Of a stretch of 29,333 bases of DNA, positions 7,946 to 15,295 are shown piece after piece. A program made the translations under genes and the position numbers. The stretch is from CAZTWC01 sp964617105 [NCBI: uncultured Myxococcia bacterium] (GTDB lineage Bacteria; CAZTWC01). The notes under the pieces were generated by a model. The model had not been told where the DNA came from, did not search any database, and was given only the letters and a program-made list of their open reading frames with translations. How positions within the stretch are numbered: position 1 is the first letter of the stretch; every line of letters begins with the position of its first letter. Where the stretch lies: the NCBI GenBank assembly GCA_964617105.1, contig CAZTWC010000011.1:1-29333 (forward strand), read 5' to 3'.

Positions 7946-9460
7946 TTAATCTTTCACTCTTTGCAGGTTTATACTTTCCTCTGTGCTACCTATCCCTAGT
8001 TGTCCATAACGATTATTTCCCCAACACCAAAGGGAATTATCTTTTTTTATAGCACAAGAAAAATTTTTCCCCAAGCTTACTTGCAAACACAGATAGAGTT
8101 TATCCACCTGATTAAATATTTGGGTCCCACTTTCATCTCCAACACCGGTCTGGTTATAATAATTGTCGCCCCAACACCAAAGGCGCAAATTTTCATCTAT
8201 AGCACAAGTATGATTGACGCCGGTTGAAATGGTATGCCACTTACCAGTTCGAGCCACTTTTTGATATCCTTTATAGAGAATTTTATCTCCAGTGCCCAAT
8301 TGTCCAACTTGGTTATCCCCCCAACACCAGGCTGAACTATCGGTGTCAATGGCACAGGTATGCTTAGAACCTGCTGCCACCCTTTGCCATTTTGTACCCG
8401 GCGCAATATTTACTGCCAGCAATCTATCCTGACCGGGACTGCCGTCCACCTGACCATTAAGATTGTTGCCCCAACACCATAGAGAGCCATCCTGGACAAT
8501 TATACAAACATGATTATCGCCTGTAGTTAATCTTCCCTCTTTAAGATTATCCCTCACCAGTACTGGTTCGCTCCGGGATTGAATATTGTTGTTACCGGAT
8601 CCGCCATCCCCCTGACCATTTTGACCGTGAAGGTTGTTGCCCCAGCACCATAAAGAACCATGAGTGTTAATGGCACAGGTGTGCATCTCTCCCGCTGATA
8701 CTTTACGCCAAAGGTGCTCTTTTCCAATATGCACCGGTTGCCAATAGTTTTTTTTATCACCACTACCCAGTTGGCCATGATAATTTTTTCCCCAGCACCA
8801 AAGGGAACCATTGATGTGTATTGCGCAGGTATGCATACCACCGCTGCTTACCTGTTGCCATCCCAAGATTGTTCCAACCTGGTGAGGCTGCAACCTTTGG
8901 TCATTATCACCATTGCCCAACTGACCGTGGTCATTCTTTCCCCAACACCAAAGAGAGGCATCATCCTTTATAGCACAGGCATGCCCCGAACCAGCACTGA
9001 TGAAAACAAACCTGCCTTCGTCAGTTTCTCCATCGCAGTCGTTGTCGAGTTTGTCCACCAATTCCGCTACCGGTCCGATGTTGCCCAGACAGTCACCCCA
9101 TATCCCCTGGACAGAACAGACTCTCTCTCCGACCTGGCATTGACCGATAGCTATCCCACAATTTTCCCGCTTTCCAGAAAGGCAATTACACTCTTCGTCA
9201 GTTATGCCATCGCAGTCATTATCGAGACCATCGCATAACCTTTCCTCTTTTTCATATCCAGGTAAATCAGAAAAATTTGGTAGATGCCATTGGCCTTCGG
9301 CAGAGCAAATCGCTTTTTCTCCCCGACAAACTCCCTTAGTTAAGGCCTTGAGAGAAAACTCCTCAGGATCACAGCGATCATTGATGTTACCAGTATGCCA
9401 ATTGCATGAGATAAAGGTATAAAACAGTAAAAAATAATAGATATATCTGGACAGAGACAA
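7946..9460 (-). CDS. Lipoprotein with MopE-like Cys/Asp motifs and a seven-repeat RCC1 propeller
   Basis: The TTG start at 9460 is set by GGAG six bases upstream and directly precedes a signal peptide ending in the lipobox FISC (Cys19), so the protein should be lipid-anchored in the envelope. Two MopE-type motifs follow, LCDGLDNDCDGITDEEC and KLDNDCDGETDEG, which resemble calcium- or metal-binding loops. The rest contains seven RCC1-type repeats, each with a HxCAI strand and a WCWGxNxxGQ signature, matching one complete seven-bladed propeller. RCC1 propellers usually bind proteins; an outer-surface sensor or adhesin role is plausible. It is the first gene of the operon that ends in the adenylate cyclase, which hints at an envelope-to-cAMP link (inference). 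Confidence 0.9.
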   Translation of the reverse strand: MSLSRYIYYFLLFYTFISCNWHTGNINDRCDPEEFSLKALTKGVCRGEKAICSAEGQWHLPNFSDLPGYEKEERLCDGLDNDCDGITDEECNCLSGKRENCGIAIGQCQVGERVCSVQGIWGDCLGNIGPVAELVDKLDNDCDGETDEGRFVFISAGSGHACAIKDDASLWCWGKNDHGQLGNGDNDQRLQPHQVGTILGWQQVSSGGMHTCAIHINGSLWCWGKNYHGQLGSGDKKNYWQPVHIGKEHLWRKVSAGEMHTCAINTHGSLWCWGNNLHGQNGQGDGGSGNNNIQSRSEPVLVRDNLKEGRLTTGDNHVCIIVQDGSLWCWGNNLNGQVDGSPGQDRLLAVNIAPGTKWQRVAAGSKHTCAIDTDSSAWCWGDNQVGQLGTGDKILYKGYQKVARTGKWHTISTGVNHTCAIDENLRLWCWGDNYYNQTGVGDESGTQIFNQVDKLYLCLQVSLGKNFSCAIKKDNSLWCWGNNRYGQLGIGSTEESINLQRVKD

Positions 9461-9522
9461 TAATTTCTCCAGAAACCTGACAACAGGGTCAATTTTTCCT
9501 CATGCAGGTGTCAAAATTTTCC

Positions 9523-9579
9523 TACCTGGCCTGAGATACAACTTTTAAATTTTATATCAGAAAAACACTCCGCCAGGTA
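9523..9579. repeat. Imperfect inverted repeat upstream of the RCC1 operon
   Basis: TACCTGGC (9523-9530) pairs exactly with GCCAGGTA (9572-9579), and the adjoining CTGAGATA can pair with TATATCAG at seven of eight positions. It lies about 60 bases upstream of the TTG start at 9460 and could be an operator or leader hairpin. Between 9461 and 9603 I see nothing else. Confidence 0.4.
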
Positions 9580-9603
9580 ACTATTCGACATTAAAGGATA
9601 ATT

Positions 9604-9620
9604 AAATTTTCAGAAAATTT
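9604..9620. promoter_or_regulatory. Perfect 17-bp palindrome beside a sigma-54 promoter
   Basis: AAATTTTCAGAAAATTT is a perfect inverted repeat of 8 bp around a central A. It ends ten bases before the -24 element at 9630, close enough for a bound protein to contact or block the sigma-54 polymerase. The site is AT-rich, so chance occurrence cannot be excluded. Confidence 0.5.
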
Positions 9621-9629
9621 GTTGAAAAC

Positions 9630-9645
9630 TGGCATGTCTGTTGCA
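9630..9645 (+). promoter_or_regulatory. Sigma-54 (-24/-12) promoter
   Basis: TGGCATGTCTGTTGCA carries the diagnostic GG (9631-9632) and GC (9643-9644) with exactly ten bases between them, and matches the TGGCAC-N5-TTGCA consensus at all but one position. Transcription would start near 9656. The nearest sigma-54 activator in view is the NtrC-type regulator at 12475-13848. The transcript would cover the small gene at 9709-9934 and end at the terminator after 9943. Confidence 0.8.
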
Positions 9646-9708
9646 TATATTATTAGTTGAAAATGAAACCAAGGTTAGTAAAAACTTTCACTTTCCCATT
9701 GGAGGATT

Positions 9709-9934
9709 ATGGCTAAATATTAGAGATTAAAATAGATGTTGAAGTTGACGTTCCTACTGTTGTTCACGCTGAAATTCCTGTTGTACCTCACGCTGTTACT
9801 CCTGTTACTTATCCGGTTATACCGGTAGCTCAAGTTCAAATTCATACTGAAATTCGCGTTCCTTTTCCGTTTCGACTCTTGTTAAAATTCAAGTTGCGGC
9901 TCAAATCTCTGGTAAACCTGCTAAACACCTTTAA
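9709..9934 (+). pseudogene. Small Val/Pro-rich gene under sigma-54 control, interrupted by two -1 frame slips
   Basis: GGAGGA (9701-9706) precedes ATG 9709, but the frame closes at once: Met-Ala-Lys-Tyr-stop (TAG 9721-9723). If one base is restored after AAA (9715-9717) and another near TTTTCC (9864-9868), a continuous 75-residue reading appears. It begins MAKILEIKIDVEVDVPTVV and ends QISGKPAKHL, with TAA at 9932-9934, nine bases before a strong terminator. The restored protein alternates Val/Ile/Thr with Pro and polar residues and has no signal peptide or Cys. Its codons end in T far more often than in the neighbours (GTT, CCT, GCT, ACT), as in highly expressed or foreign genes. Alternatives are sequencing errors, programmed frameshifting, or a 30-residue hydrophobic peptide read from ATG 9736 to TAG 9828 (starting MLKLTFLLLF). 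No family is recognised. Confidence 0.55.
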
Positions 9935-9942
9935 TGGCCCCA

Positions 9943-10008
9943 GGATTACCCGGCGGAGAGGCCTATAATCATTGCGCTAACTCCCTCTCCGCGGGGTAAC
10001 CCTCTTTT
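9943..10008 (+). terminator. Rho-independent terminator of the sigma-54 unit
   Basis: GGATTACCCGGCGGAGAGG (9943-9961) pairs with CCTCTCCGCGGGGTAACC (9984-10001). The 18-bp GC-rich stem has one bulged A and one mismatch, a loop of about 22 bases, and then TCTTTT. It would end a transcript of about 350 bases starting at the promoter at 9630-9645. Confidence 0.8.
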
Positions 10009-10009
10009 A

Positions 10010-10050
10010 ACCACTTTGTCCTTCGGACATTTCCCCCTGACAGGGGGAAT
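10010..10050 (-). repeat. GC-rich dispersed double-hairpin repeat, third copy
   Basis: Two adjacent hairpins are seen: GTCCTTCGGAC (10018-10028) and TTCCCCCTGACAGGGGGAA (10031-10049). Read on the minus strand, the order and spacing match 17365-17400, where GCCCGAAGGGC and CTCCCCCTGCCAGGGGGAG occupy the same places. The stems differ in sequence between copies but both still pair. From 10051 to 10199 I see nothing further. Confidence 0.7.
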
Positions 10051-10199
10051 CTTCCCCTTTGTCCTGCAATAAAAATTATTCTTAAATCAGAACAAAAAGT
10101 CTTCAAACCACCTTTGAATCTATTTTATCGTAATAGAATTTCCGGTCAAGTGGAAAAAACAACAAATAAAAGTCAAGGTGAAACCAGAGAGAGGATTTC

Positions 10200-10297
10200 G
10201 ATAAGGGGTAATTTTCCAAAAATATCTTAAATAATTGAGCAAACCATGCTAAATTATCTGAGAAAATAACCCTTATCCTAATTTAGGGCTTGCTCAA
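10200..10297. repeat. Two interleaved inverted repeats
   Basis: Arm A (10200-10216, GATAAGGGGTAATTTTC) pairs with 10262-10277. Arm B (10235-10255, beginning TTGAGCAA) pairs with 10280-10297 (ending TTGCTCAA). The order A-B-A'-B' means the stems cannot nest; they would form a pseudoknot or two alternative hairpins. The stretch has no ORF and no obvious promoter. It could be a small RNA, a switch, or a remnant of a mobile element. Confidence 0.5.
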
Positions 10298-10322
10298 AAA
10301 TTAGTTCGCACAAATTGGGTTA

Positions 10323-10339
10323 ATTGTAACATATTGTAA
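10323..10339. promoter_or_regulatory. Direct repeat with ten-base period
   Basis: ATTGTAA occurs at 10323-10329 and again at 10333-10339, one helical turn apart and about 70 bases before the lipoprotein start at 10407. That spacing suits two protein subunits on the same DNA face. It is short and AT-rich, so the call is weak. Confidence 0.3.
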
Positions 10340-10406
10340 ATCATATTTTTCGGTCCCAGATTTGACGCCTTGGTGAGCCCTTAAGACGGTTTTACTGGAG
10401 AATCAG

Positions 10407-11045
10407 ATGTATATTTTGGGAAATTCGAGCCACCACAGATCCATAATAGCTGTGGCTGTGGCTCTGTTTTTATCGTTTTTTTGTTTCAGTTGTAAAGATC
10501 GGGGTAAAATGACGGCCATACCTTTTGCTGATAATTTTAACCGGGACAAACTGGGAGACCACTGGTACTCGGCCGTGCAAAACTGGTGGATAGAAAAGGG
10601 GCAAATATTCTCTCCCAGCGCCACCAACAACTGTCTCTGGCTCAATGCTGAATTACCCGACCCGGTGATGATCACCATGGATGCCCGCTCAGAGAGTATG
10701 TCCGGAGATATCAAATTTCTTATCTTTGGCAACGGCCGTGACTTTGACAGCGGGTATTCTTTTATTTTTGGCGGTTGGGAAAACAGCATCTCCATCATCA
10801 GCCGGATGGATGAACATGGCTCTGACCGGAAGGAGAAACGGGAGAAAAAGGTGGAAATAAACCGCACCTACCAGATGAAAGTGATAAAAAAAGGGGGCAG
10901 TATCAAGTGGTGGATAGACAACCAGTTGTTCATGGATTACCACGACTCGCAACCTCTTTTTGGACCAGATCACAACCGCTTCGCTTTTTGTAATTGGAAA
11001 AGCCACCTATATTTCGATAATTTACAAATTCGGCCGCTTGAATAA
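10407..11045 (+). CDS. Lipoprotein with concanavalin-A-like (DUF1080/LamG-like) fold
   Basis: The ATG at 10407 has GGAG six bases upstream. The 212-residue product has a hydrophobic signal segment and lipobox CFSC (lipid-attached Cys29). The mature part begins near PFADNFNRDKLGDHW and continues as predicted beta strands with WWIEKGQI, DARSESM, YSFIFGGWENSISII, YQMKVIKKGGSIKWWIDNQLF and LYFDNLQIRP. This pattern is typical of DUF1080/3-keto-glycoside hydrolase or laminin-G-like jelly rolls that bind or cut carbohydrate. The exact family is uncertain, and I see no clear catalytic residues. It is followed after one base by the DUF523 gene. Confidence 0.78.
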   Translation: MYILGNSSHHRSIIAVAVALFLSFFCFSCKDRGKMTAIPFADNFNRDKLGDHWYSAVQNWWIEKGQIFSPSATNNCLWLNAELPDPVMITMDARSESMSGDIKFLIFGNGRDFDSGYSFIFGGWENSISIISRMDEHGSDRKEKREKKVEINRTYQMKVIKKGGSIKWWIDNQLFMDYHDSQPLFGPDHNRFAFCNWKSHLYFDNLQIRPLE

Positions 11046-11046
11046 A

Positions 11047-11529
11047 ATGCTTACTCCTGATCTATTGGAAACAAAATTGAAAACCCCTTTCCCCTGTATG
11101 ATAAGCGCCTGTTTGGCAGGAGAAGCCTGCCGTTATGACGGAAAAGAGAAACTGAACCACCCGGTAATGGATTTACTGGCCAAATACCAAAAACCATATC
11201 TGCTTTTTTGCCCGGAACAGCAAGCCGGCATGGGCGTGCCGCGGCCGCCAATCAGGCAGCATGTTGCCAACAATAAAACTATCGAGATATTAGATAAAAA
11301 TGGCCGTAACTGGACAAAACAGATGGAAAAAAGCGCTCACCAATGCCTTTTATTCGCCAAGCAGAACCAGGTGGACCTGGTAATCTTTAAGGAAAAAAGT
11401 CCCTCTTGCGGGGTAAAATTCAGTGTATTCAGCCACGGAGTACAACCTCGGCCTGGTTTTGTGGCCAGACAGTTATTAGCCGCAAAATTTCTACTGATCT
11501 CTGAGGAGGAGATAGTTTCCATCCGATAA
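11047..11529 (+). CDS. DUF523 family protein
   Basis: This 160-residue protein has the DUF523 hallmarks: ISACLAGEACRYDG near the N terminus, FCPEQQAGMGVPRPP in the middle, and KEKSPSCGVK towards the end. The conserved Cys residues could hold a metal or cluster. The biochemical role of the family is not established. I chose ATG 11047, one base after the lipoprotein stop; a longer in-frame start at 10960 would lie within the lipoprotein gene and is unlikely. No strong SD is seen, so translation may be coupled to the upstream gene. It converges with the MshEN-CheX gene after 24 bases. Confidence 0.88.
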   Translation: MLTPDLLETKLKTPFPCMISACLAGEACRYDGKEKLNHPVMDLLAKYQKPYLLFCPEQQAGMGVPRPPIRQHVANNKTIEILDKNGRNWTKQMEKSAHQCLLFAKQNQVDLVIFKEKSPSCGVKFSVFSHGVQPRPGFVARQLLAAKFLLISEEEIVSIR

Positions 11530-11553
11530 TTCACTTCGTCGCTGCAGAAGGGC

Positions 11554-12426
11554 TTACTCTTTCTTCGTCACTTTAAAGGAAAGCGCCACGTCAACAATTC
11601 CCAGGGGAGTTTCCACCTTAAAAAGGAGGTTTTGCATATCCTTTGGTAGTTGGATAGGACCGTGGCTGTTTTCGAACATCTCCGGTATACCAATCTCAGA
11701 ATAGATACCGTTGTCCGAAAGACTGGCAGCAATATTACCGCAAATGATGTTAATAATTTCAGCCATTACATCATTTTCAGTCAACCCTTCCGGCAGCCCC
11801 TCATCAGAAAAGCAGTAGTTACAAGCGTGATTTAAAATTTGTTTATTGGTATTGACAATATACTGCCCTTGAAATTCGCCTTCAAACCCCAGGGAAACTG
11901 CCAGAAAAGAAGGTTCCACCTGGTCGCAAAACAGATACCAACTGTGCAATTTGGCAGGTAAGTTTAACAAGCGTAAAAACATTTTAATAGTGATATTAAA
12001 AATCACTTCTAAAATTTCGGCATGTTCTAGAGCGCTGGGGAGTTTGCGTACTTCTGGTTCAAACTCCTTCTCGGTTTCATTAAATTCAAGCAACTCCTTT
12101 GCCACCATCTCTTTACCGATAGCACCGGTATTAATTAGTGCTTCGCCGATAAATATGTGATCATATTGTTGCTGATTCAGCAATTGTTGCACCTGCTCCC
12201 GGGATAAGATCTTCATCTCTACGGCCAACTCGCCAAAGAACATATCCTTACAGTGCTGCTCAATGGTTATCTTCTCAAGTTGTTCTTTAGTTATCAACCC
12301 TTTTTTCAAGGCATAATCTCCCAACCTCAGGTTGGTTTCTTGCTGAAATTTTATTGCGGCTTCCAGTTCATCGTAAGTAATAAGTCCTTTTTCTAAAAGA
12401 TAGATACCAAAAAATCTGCTACTCAT
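11554..12426 (-). CDS. MshEN-like repeats fused to a CheX-type phosphatase domain
   Basis: The N-terminal 115 residues hold four MshEN-style helical repeats, starting near FGIYLLEKGLIT, RLGDYALKKGLIT, FFGELAVEMKILS and IFIGEALINTGAI; only the second has the full RLG signature. After a linker comes a CheX-like domain (about residues 130-285) with the CheC/CheX active-site pattern E-x-x-N (Glu223, Asn226 in AEIINIICGNIAASL). CheX proteins remove phosphate from CheY-type response regulators. The fusion suggests a phosphatase whose activity or location depends on cyclic-di-GMP or a pilus partner (inference). It is the last gene of the four-gene operon, 48 bases after the response regulator gene. 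Confidence 0.83.
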   Translation of the reverse strand: MSSRFFGIYLLEKGLITYDELEAAIKFQQETNLRLGDYALKKGLITKEQLEKITIEQHCKDMFFGELAVEMKILSREQVQQLLNQQQYDHIFIGEALINTGAIGKEMVAKELLEFNETEKEFEPEVRKLPSALEHAEILEVIFNITIKMFLRLLNLPAKLHSWYLFCDQVEPSFLAVSLGFEGEFQGQYIVNTNKQILNHACNYCFSDEGLPEGLTENDVMAEIINIICGNIAASLSDNGIYSEIGIPEMFENSHGPIQLPKDMQNLLFKVETPLGIVDVALSFKVTKKE

Positions 12427-12474
12427 TTTTACCCATCCCTATTAAATAGTATGTGTTACTTGAATGATCACTAG

Positions 12475-13848
12475 TTATAAATTATTCCCTCTTTTCAGAG
12501 AGTATGTATTGATTTTTTTATGCAGGTTAGTACGCTCTATACCTAAAACTTCTGCAGTTTGTTTGATATTCCATTTATTCTCTTCCAGTTTGTCCTGGAT
12601 ATAGCCTTTTTCCACCTCTTCCCGCAATTCCCGCAAAGTCAGGGTGCCCCCCAGGCGCTGCAAACCGGGGATACTTTTCCGGTTCAGGTCGGCGGGTAGA
12701 TCCTCAGGACCAATACTCTCCCCGCTTAAGATCACCATCCGCTCAATTACATTTTTTAACTCCCGGACATTACCAGGCCAAGTGCATTGGCGAAGTTTAT
12801 TTAAAACTATGTCGTCCATCTGTTTGATTTTGTAGCCATTTTCTCGACAGAAAAACTTAACAAACTCTTCCGCCATCACCGGGATATCTTCCAAATGCTG
12901 GCGTAAAGGCGGGGTGTTAATCGGGACTACATTCAAACGGAAATATAGATCTTCTCGAAAATTATCTTTGGTTATCTCATCCTGTAAATTTTTGTTGGTT
13001 GCTGCGATCAGACGGATATCTACCCGATGTGAACTTTCTCCTCCGACTCTGGTTATCTCGCTGGTTTGCAAAACCCGTAACACCTTGGCCTGGGCGCTTA
13101 GACTCATATCGGCGATCTCATCTAAAAACAGAGTTCCCTGGTGTGCCAATTCAACCTGTCCCATTTTTTTCTTGGTTGCCCCGGAAAAGGCACCCTTCTC
13201 ATAGCCAAAAAGTTCACTCTCAATCAACTCTGATGGTATGGCCGCACAGTTGACCTTGACAAAGGGTCCATCTTTTCTGGTGGAATTACGGTGAATAGCC
13301 CTGGCCACCAACTCTTTGCCGGTTCCGCTTTCACCAGTAATAAGCACCCTTCCCTGGGAAGGCGCCACCTTGGCTATAATATCAAACAACTCTTGCATGC
13401 ACAAACTCTTGCCGATCATCTCAAAGCGCTGTTCCGATTCATATATCAGATGGTGCATTTTACGCTCAAGCCTAAGTTTATCCAGGCAATTGCGAACTGC
13501 CAAAAGAACCAGTTCCCGGTTCAGAGGTTTTTCAAAAAAATCGTATGCACCTAGTTGGGTAGCCTGAACTGCATCCTGGATGGATGCATGACCAGAGATC
13601 ATAACCACCGGTAGATCGGGAAAATCCTTTTTAATATGTTTTAGCGCCTCCAACCCGTCCATTTTAGGTAAACGGATATCTAAAAGTACCATGTCTATGG
13701 CGCTGTCACTATCCGCCAATAGTTTCAATCCATCCTCAGCACTGCCGGCAGTGCTGACACCATAACCTTCTCCTTCCAGGATCATGGCCAAAGTGCGGCA
13801 AATGTTTTTTTCATCATCAACCACTAAAATGTTGAAGGGATCTTGCAT
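12475..13848 (-). CDS. NtrC-family sigma-54-dependent response regulator
   Basis: The protein has a receiver domain with Asp11, Asp12, phospho-acceptor Asp57 (LLDIRLPKMDG) and Lys107. A sigma-54 AAA+ domain follows with Walker A GESGTGKE (172-179), a GAFSGA loop (219-224) in place of the usual GAFTGA, and FLDEIADM. A Fis-type helix-turn-helix lies near 412-453. When phosphorylated it should oligomerise on upstream sites and open sigma-54 promoters; the one at 9630-9645 is a candidate target. The Thr-to-Ser change in the loop is conservative. I start at the ATG at 13848, which shares its A with the stop of the preceding gene (TGATG); a GTG one codon earlier is possible. No histidine kinase gene is next to it. 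Confidence 0.94.
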   Translation of the reverse strand: MQDPFNILVVDDEKNICRTLAMILEGEGYGVSTAGSAEDGLKLLADSDSAIDMVLLDIRLPKMDGLEALKHIKKDFPDLPVVMISGHASIQDAVQATQLGAYDFFEKPLNRELVLLAVRNCLDKLRLERKMHHLIYESEQRFEMIGKSLCMQELFDIIAKVAPSQGRVLITGESGTGKELVARAIHRNSTRKDGPFVKVNCAAIPSELIESELFGYEKGAFSGATKKKMGQVELAHQGTLFLDEIADMSLSAQAKVLRVLQTSEITRVGGESSHRVDIRLIAATNKNLQDEITKDNFREDLYFRLNVVPINTPPLRQHLEDIPVMAEEFVKFFCRENGYKIKQMDDIVLNKLRQCTWPGNVRELKNVIERMVILSGESIGPEDLPADLNRKSIPGLQRLGGTLTLRELREEVEKGYIQDKLEENKWNIKQTAEVLGIERTNLHKKINTYSLKRGNNL

Positions 13849-15290
13849 CACAATTGCCTAATCAATTTCTCTTTTATCTTGGTTTTTATTTCATGGTCGG
13901 AACAAACGCCAAGCGCCCTTTCCCACATCTCAAAACTCTTTTTCTTAAACCCCATTTTTTCATAGAGAAGAGCCAAATTGTTTAAGGCGGAAAAATGGTC
14001 GGGCGCCAGTTCAATGGTTTTTTCTAACTCAGCAATAGCACCGTAGGAATCATTTAACCTAATATAGGCGCTAGCCAGATAAAAATGGAACTTATTTGCA
14101 AAGGGATCACAATCCAACCCTTTTTTAAACAAACCGATGGCGGTTTCAAAATTCTGGTTTTGATAATGATAGAGTCCCTGCTTAAAGCATTGTTCTCTTT
14201 TTTGGTAAATATCTTCTCCCAGAACATCTTTTTCCCCCTCAATCTTCTCGGAATCATTGATCAATTCTCTTATTTTTTGAAGAAGCAATTGGGGGTTAAA
14301 AGGCTTCTCCAGGAAACTATCCGCCTTGTAAACCGACTTTATATCCTGCTCATACCGCCAACCTTTATAAGCAGCGGTTATCATAATAATAGGAATATAG
14401 CCATACTGTTTGCTATTTTTAAGGCGCTGACAAACATCAAATCCATGCAGGCCAGGCAACATGGCGTCTAAAACTATCAAATCGGGTATTTGTTTAGATA
14501 CCTCTTCCAGGCCAGCATGGCCGGTAGCAGCTTCAGTAACATGAAAATTACTGGTTTCCAATTTTAGGCGTAGAATGTTTCTGATATCATTGTCATCGTC
14601 TACTACTAAAATAGTCGGTTTGGTCCGCTTCTGCCCAACTTTTAACCCATCTGGCTTTTCAATATCTTTCTCCCCCGCCAACCCGGGTGTGTCATACTCT
14701 AACTCTTTAACCGAAATTGCCATAGATGATGGCGTCTTGCTAACTTTTATCTCCTCTTTGATGTTCTGAGAAAGAGGAATAATTTTCAGGCTACATTCAC
14801 GTTTATCCTCATCCCGGCTAGACTCACTACCGATAAAATATTCATCATCTCCGGTCTGCATTTTAAAAAAGGCACTTTCAATGGTATCTTTCAGACTGAT
14901 TTGCAAGGCTATATAGGGGCATATTTTTTTTCCTGACACAAAGGAAAGATCATCAATAATGTTCAACTTGTGTGGGTCTACCATGGCCAGGTGGATAAAC
15001 TCGTCATCTACCTTAAAGGGAACTACTGAATATTGCTGGGTTATCTTTTTAGGAAAGGTTTTAAAATTATCCAGATAAAAAACCGATTCTTTTAGTATAA
15101 TAGCCGGACAACCAACCTGTTGACTCAGGCTTTCTAACAACTCCTCTTCGCTGAGAAATCCCAAAATAAGACACTGCGATGCCAGCCGGCCGCCGAATTG
15201 CTTTTGCCTACCCAAAGCGCTTTGCAACTGATTTTTGTCAATTAATTGTTTGGATAAAAGGATTTGTCCAATTCGTTTTTTCGGCTCCAC
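13848..15290 (-). CDS. MshEN - receiver - TPR signalling protein
   Basis: The 480 residues contain an MshEN domain (about 1-145), with R6-I-G-Q-I-L-L and LIDKNQLQSAL, then RLASQCLILGFLSEEELLESL. A low-complexity linker leads to a complete receiver domain (about 225-345) with Asp231, Asp232, phospho-acceptor Asp275 and Lys329. TPR-type helices follow (about 365-470; YHYQNQNFETAIGLFKKGL and later units). There is no output enzyme, so it probably joins a phosphorylation signal, a cyclic-di-GMP input and protein docking. The GTG start at 15290 puts MshEN at the very N terminus as usual; it lies five bases after the CheZ stop. CheZ and CheX, encoded either side, could be its phosphatases. Confidence 0.9.
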   Translation of the reverse strand: MEPKKRIGQILLSKQLIDKNQLQSALGRQKQFGGRLASQCLILGFLSEEELLESLSQQVGCPAIILKESVFYLDNFKTFPKKITQQYSVVPFKVDDEFIHLAMVDPHKLNIIDDLSFVSGKKICPYIALQISLKDTIESAFFKMQTGDDEYFIGSESSRDEDKRECSLKIIPLSQNIKEEIKVSKTPSSMAISVKELEYDTPGLAGEKDIEKPDGLKVGQKRTKPTILVVDDDNDIRNILRLKLETSNFHVTEAATGHAGLEEVSKQIPDLIVLDAMLPGLHGFDVCQRLKNSKQYGYIPIIMITAAYKGWRYEQDIKSVYKADSFLEKPFNPQLLLQKIRELINDSEKIEGEKDVLGEDIYQKREQCFKQGLYHYQNQNFETAIGLFKKGLDCDPFANKFHFYLASAYIRLNDSYGAIAELEKTIELAPDHFSALNNLALLYEKMGFKKKSFEMWERALGVCSDHEIKTKIKEKLIRQL

Positions 15291-15295
15291 AATTT

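Noticed and set aside
8000-9000. Regularly spaced similar DNA blocks (such as CCCCAACACCAAAG) suggesting a CRISPR-like array
   Set aside because: They are the minus-strand codons of the WCWG signature in the RCC1 repeats of an intact ORF.
8714-9238. 174-codon plus-strand ORF
   Set aside because: It is a shadow of the RCC1 repeat gene on the other strand; the repeats keep the opposite frame open by chance.
9736-9828. 30-residue hydrophobic ORF (begins MLKLTFLLLF) that resembles a type I toxin peptide
   Set aside because: It has no good ribosome site, and no antisense promoter is evident. Its hydrophobicity follows from T at the third codon position of the overlapping restored frame. It is kept only as an alternative in the small-gene entry.
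10960-11046. Longer DUF523 start within the lipoprotein gene
   Set aside because: The extra residues lie entirely inside another well-supported gene, and the family begins near the SACLAG motif; ATG 11047 fits better.
12999-13567. Overlapping plus-strand ORFs in the regulator gene
   Set aside because: All lie opposite conserved sigma-54 AAA+ sequence; they are shadows without ribosome sites.
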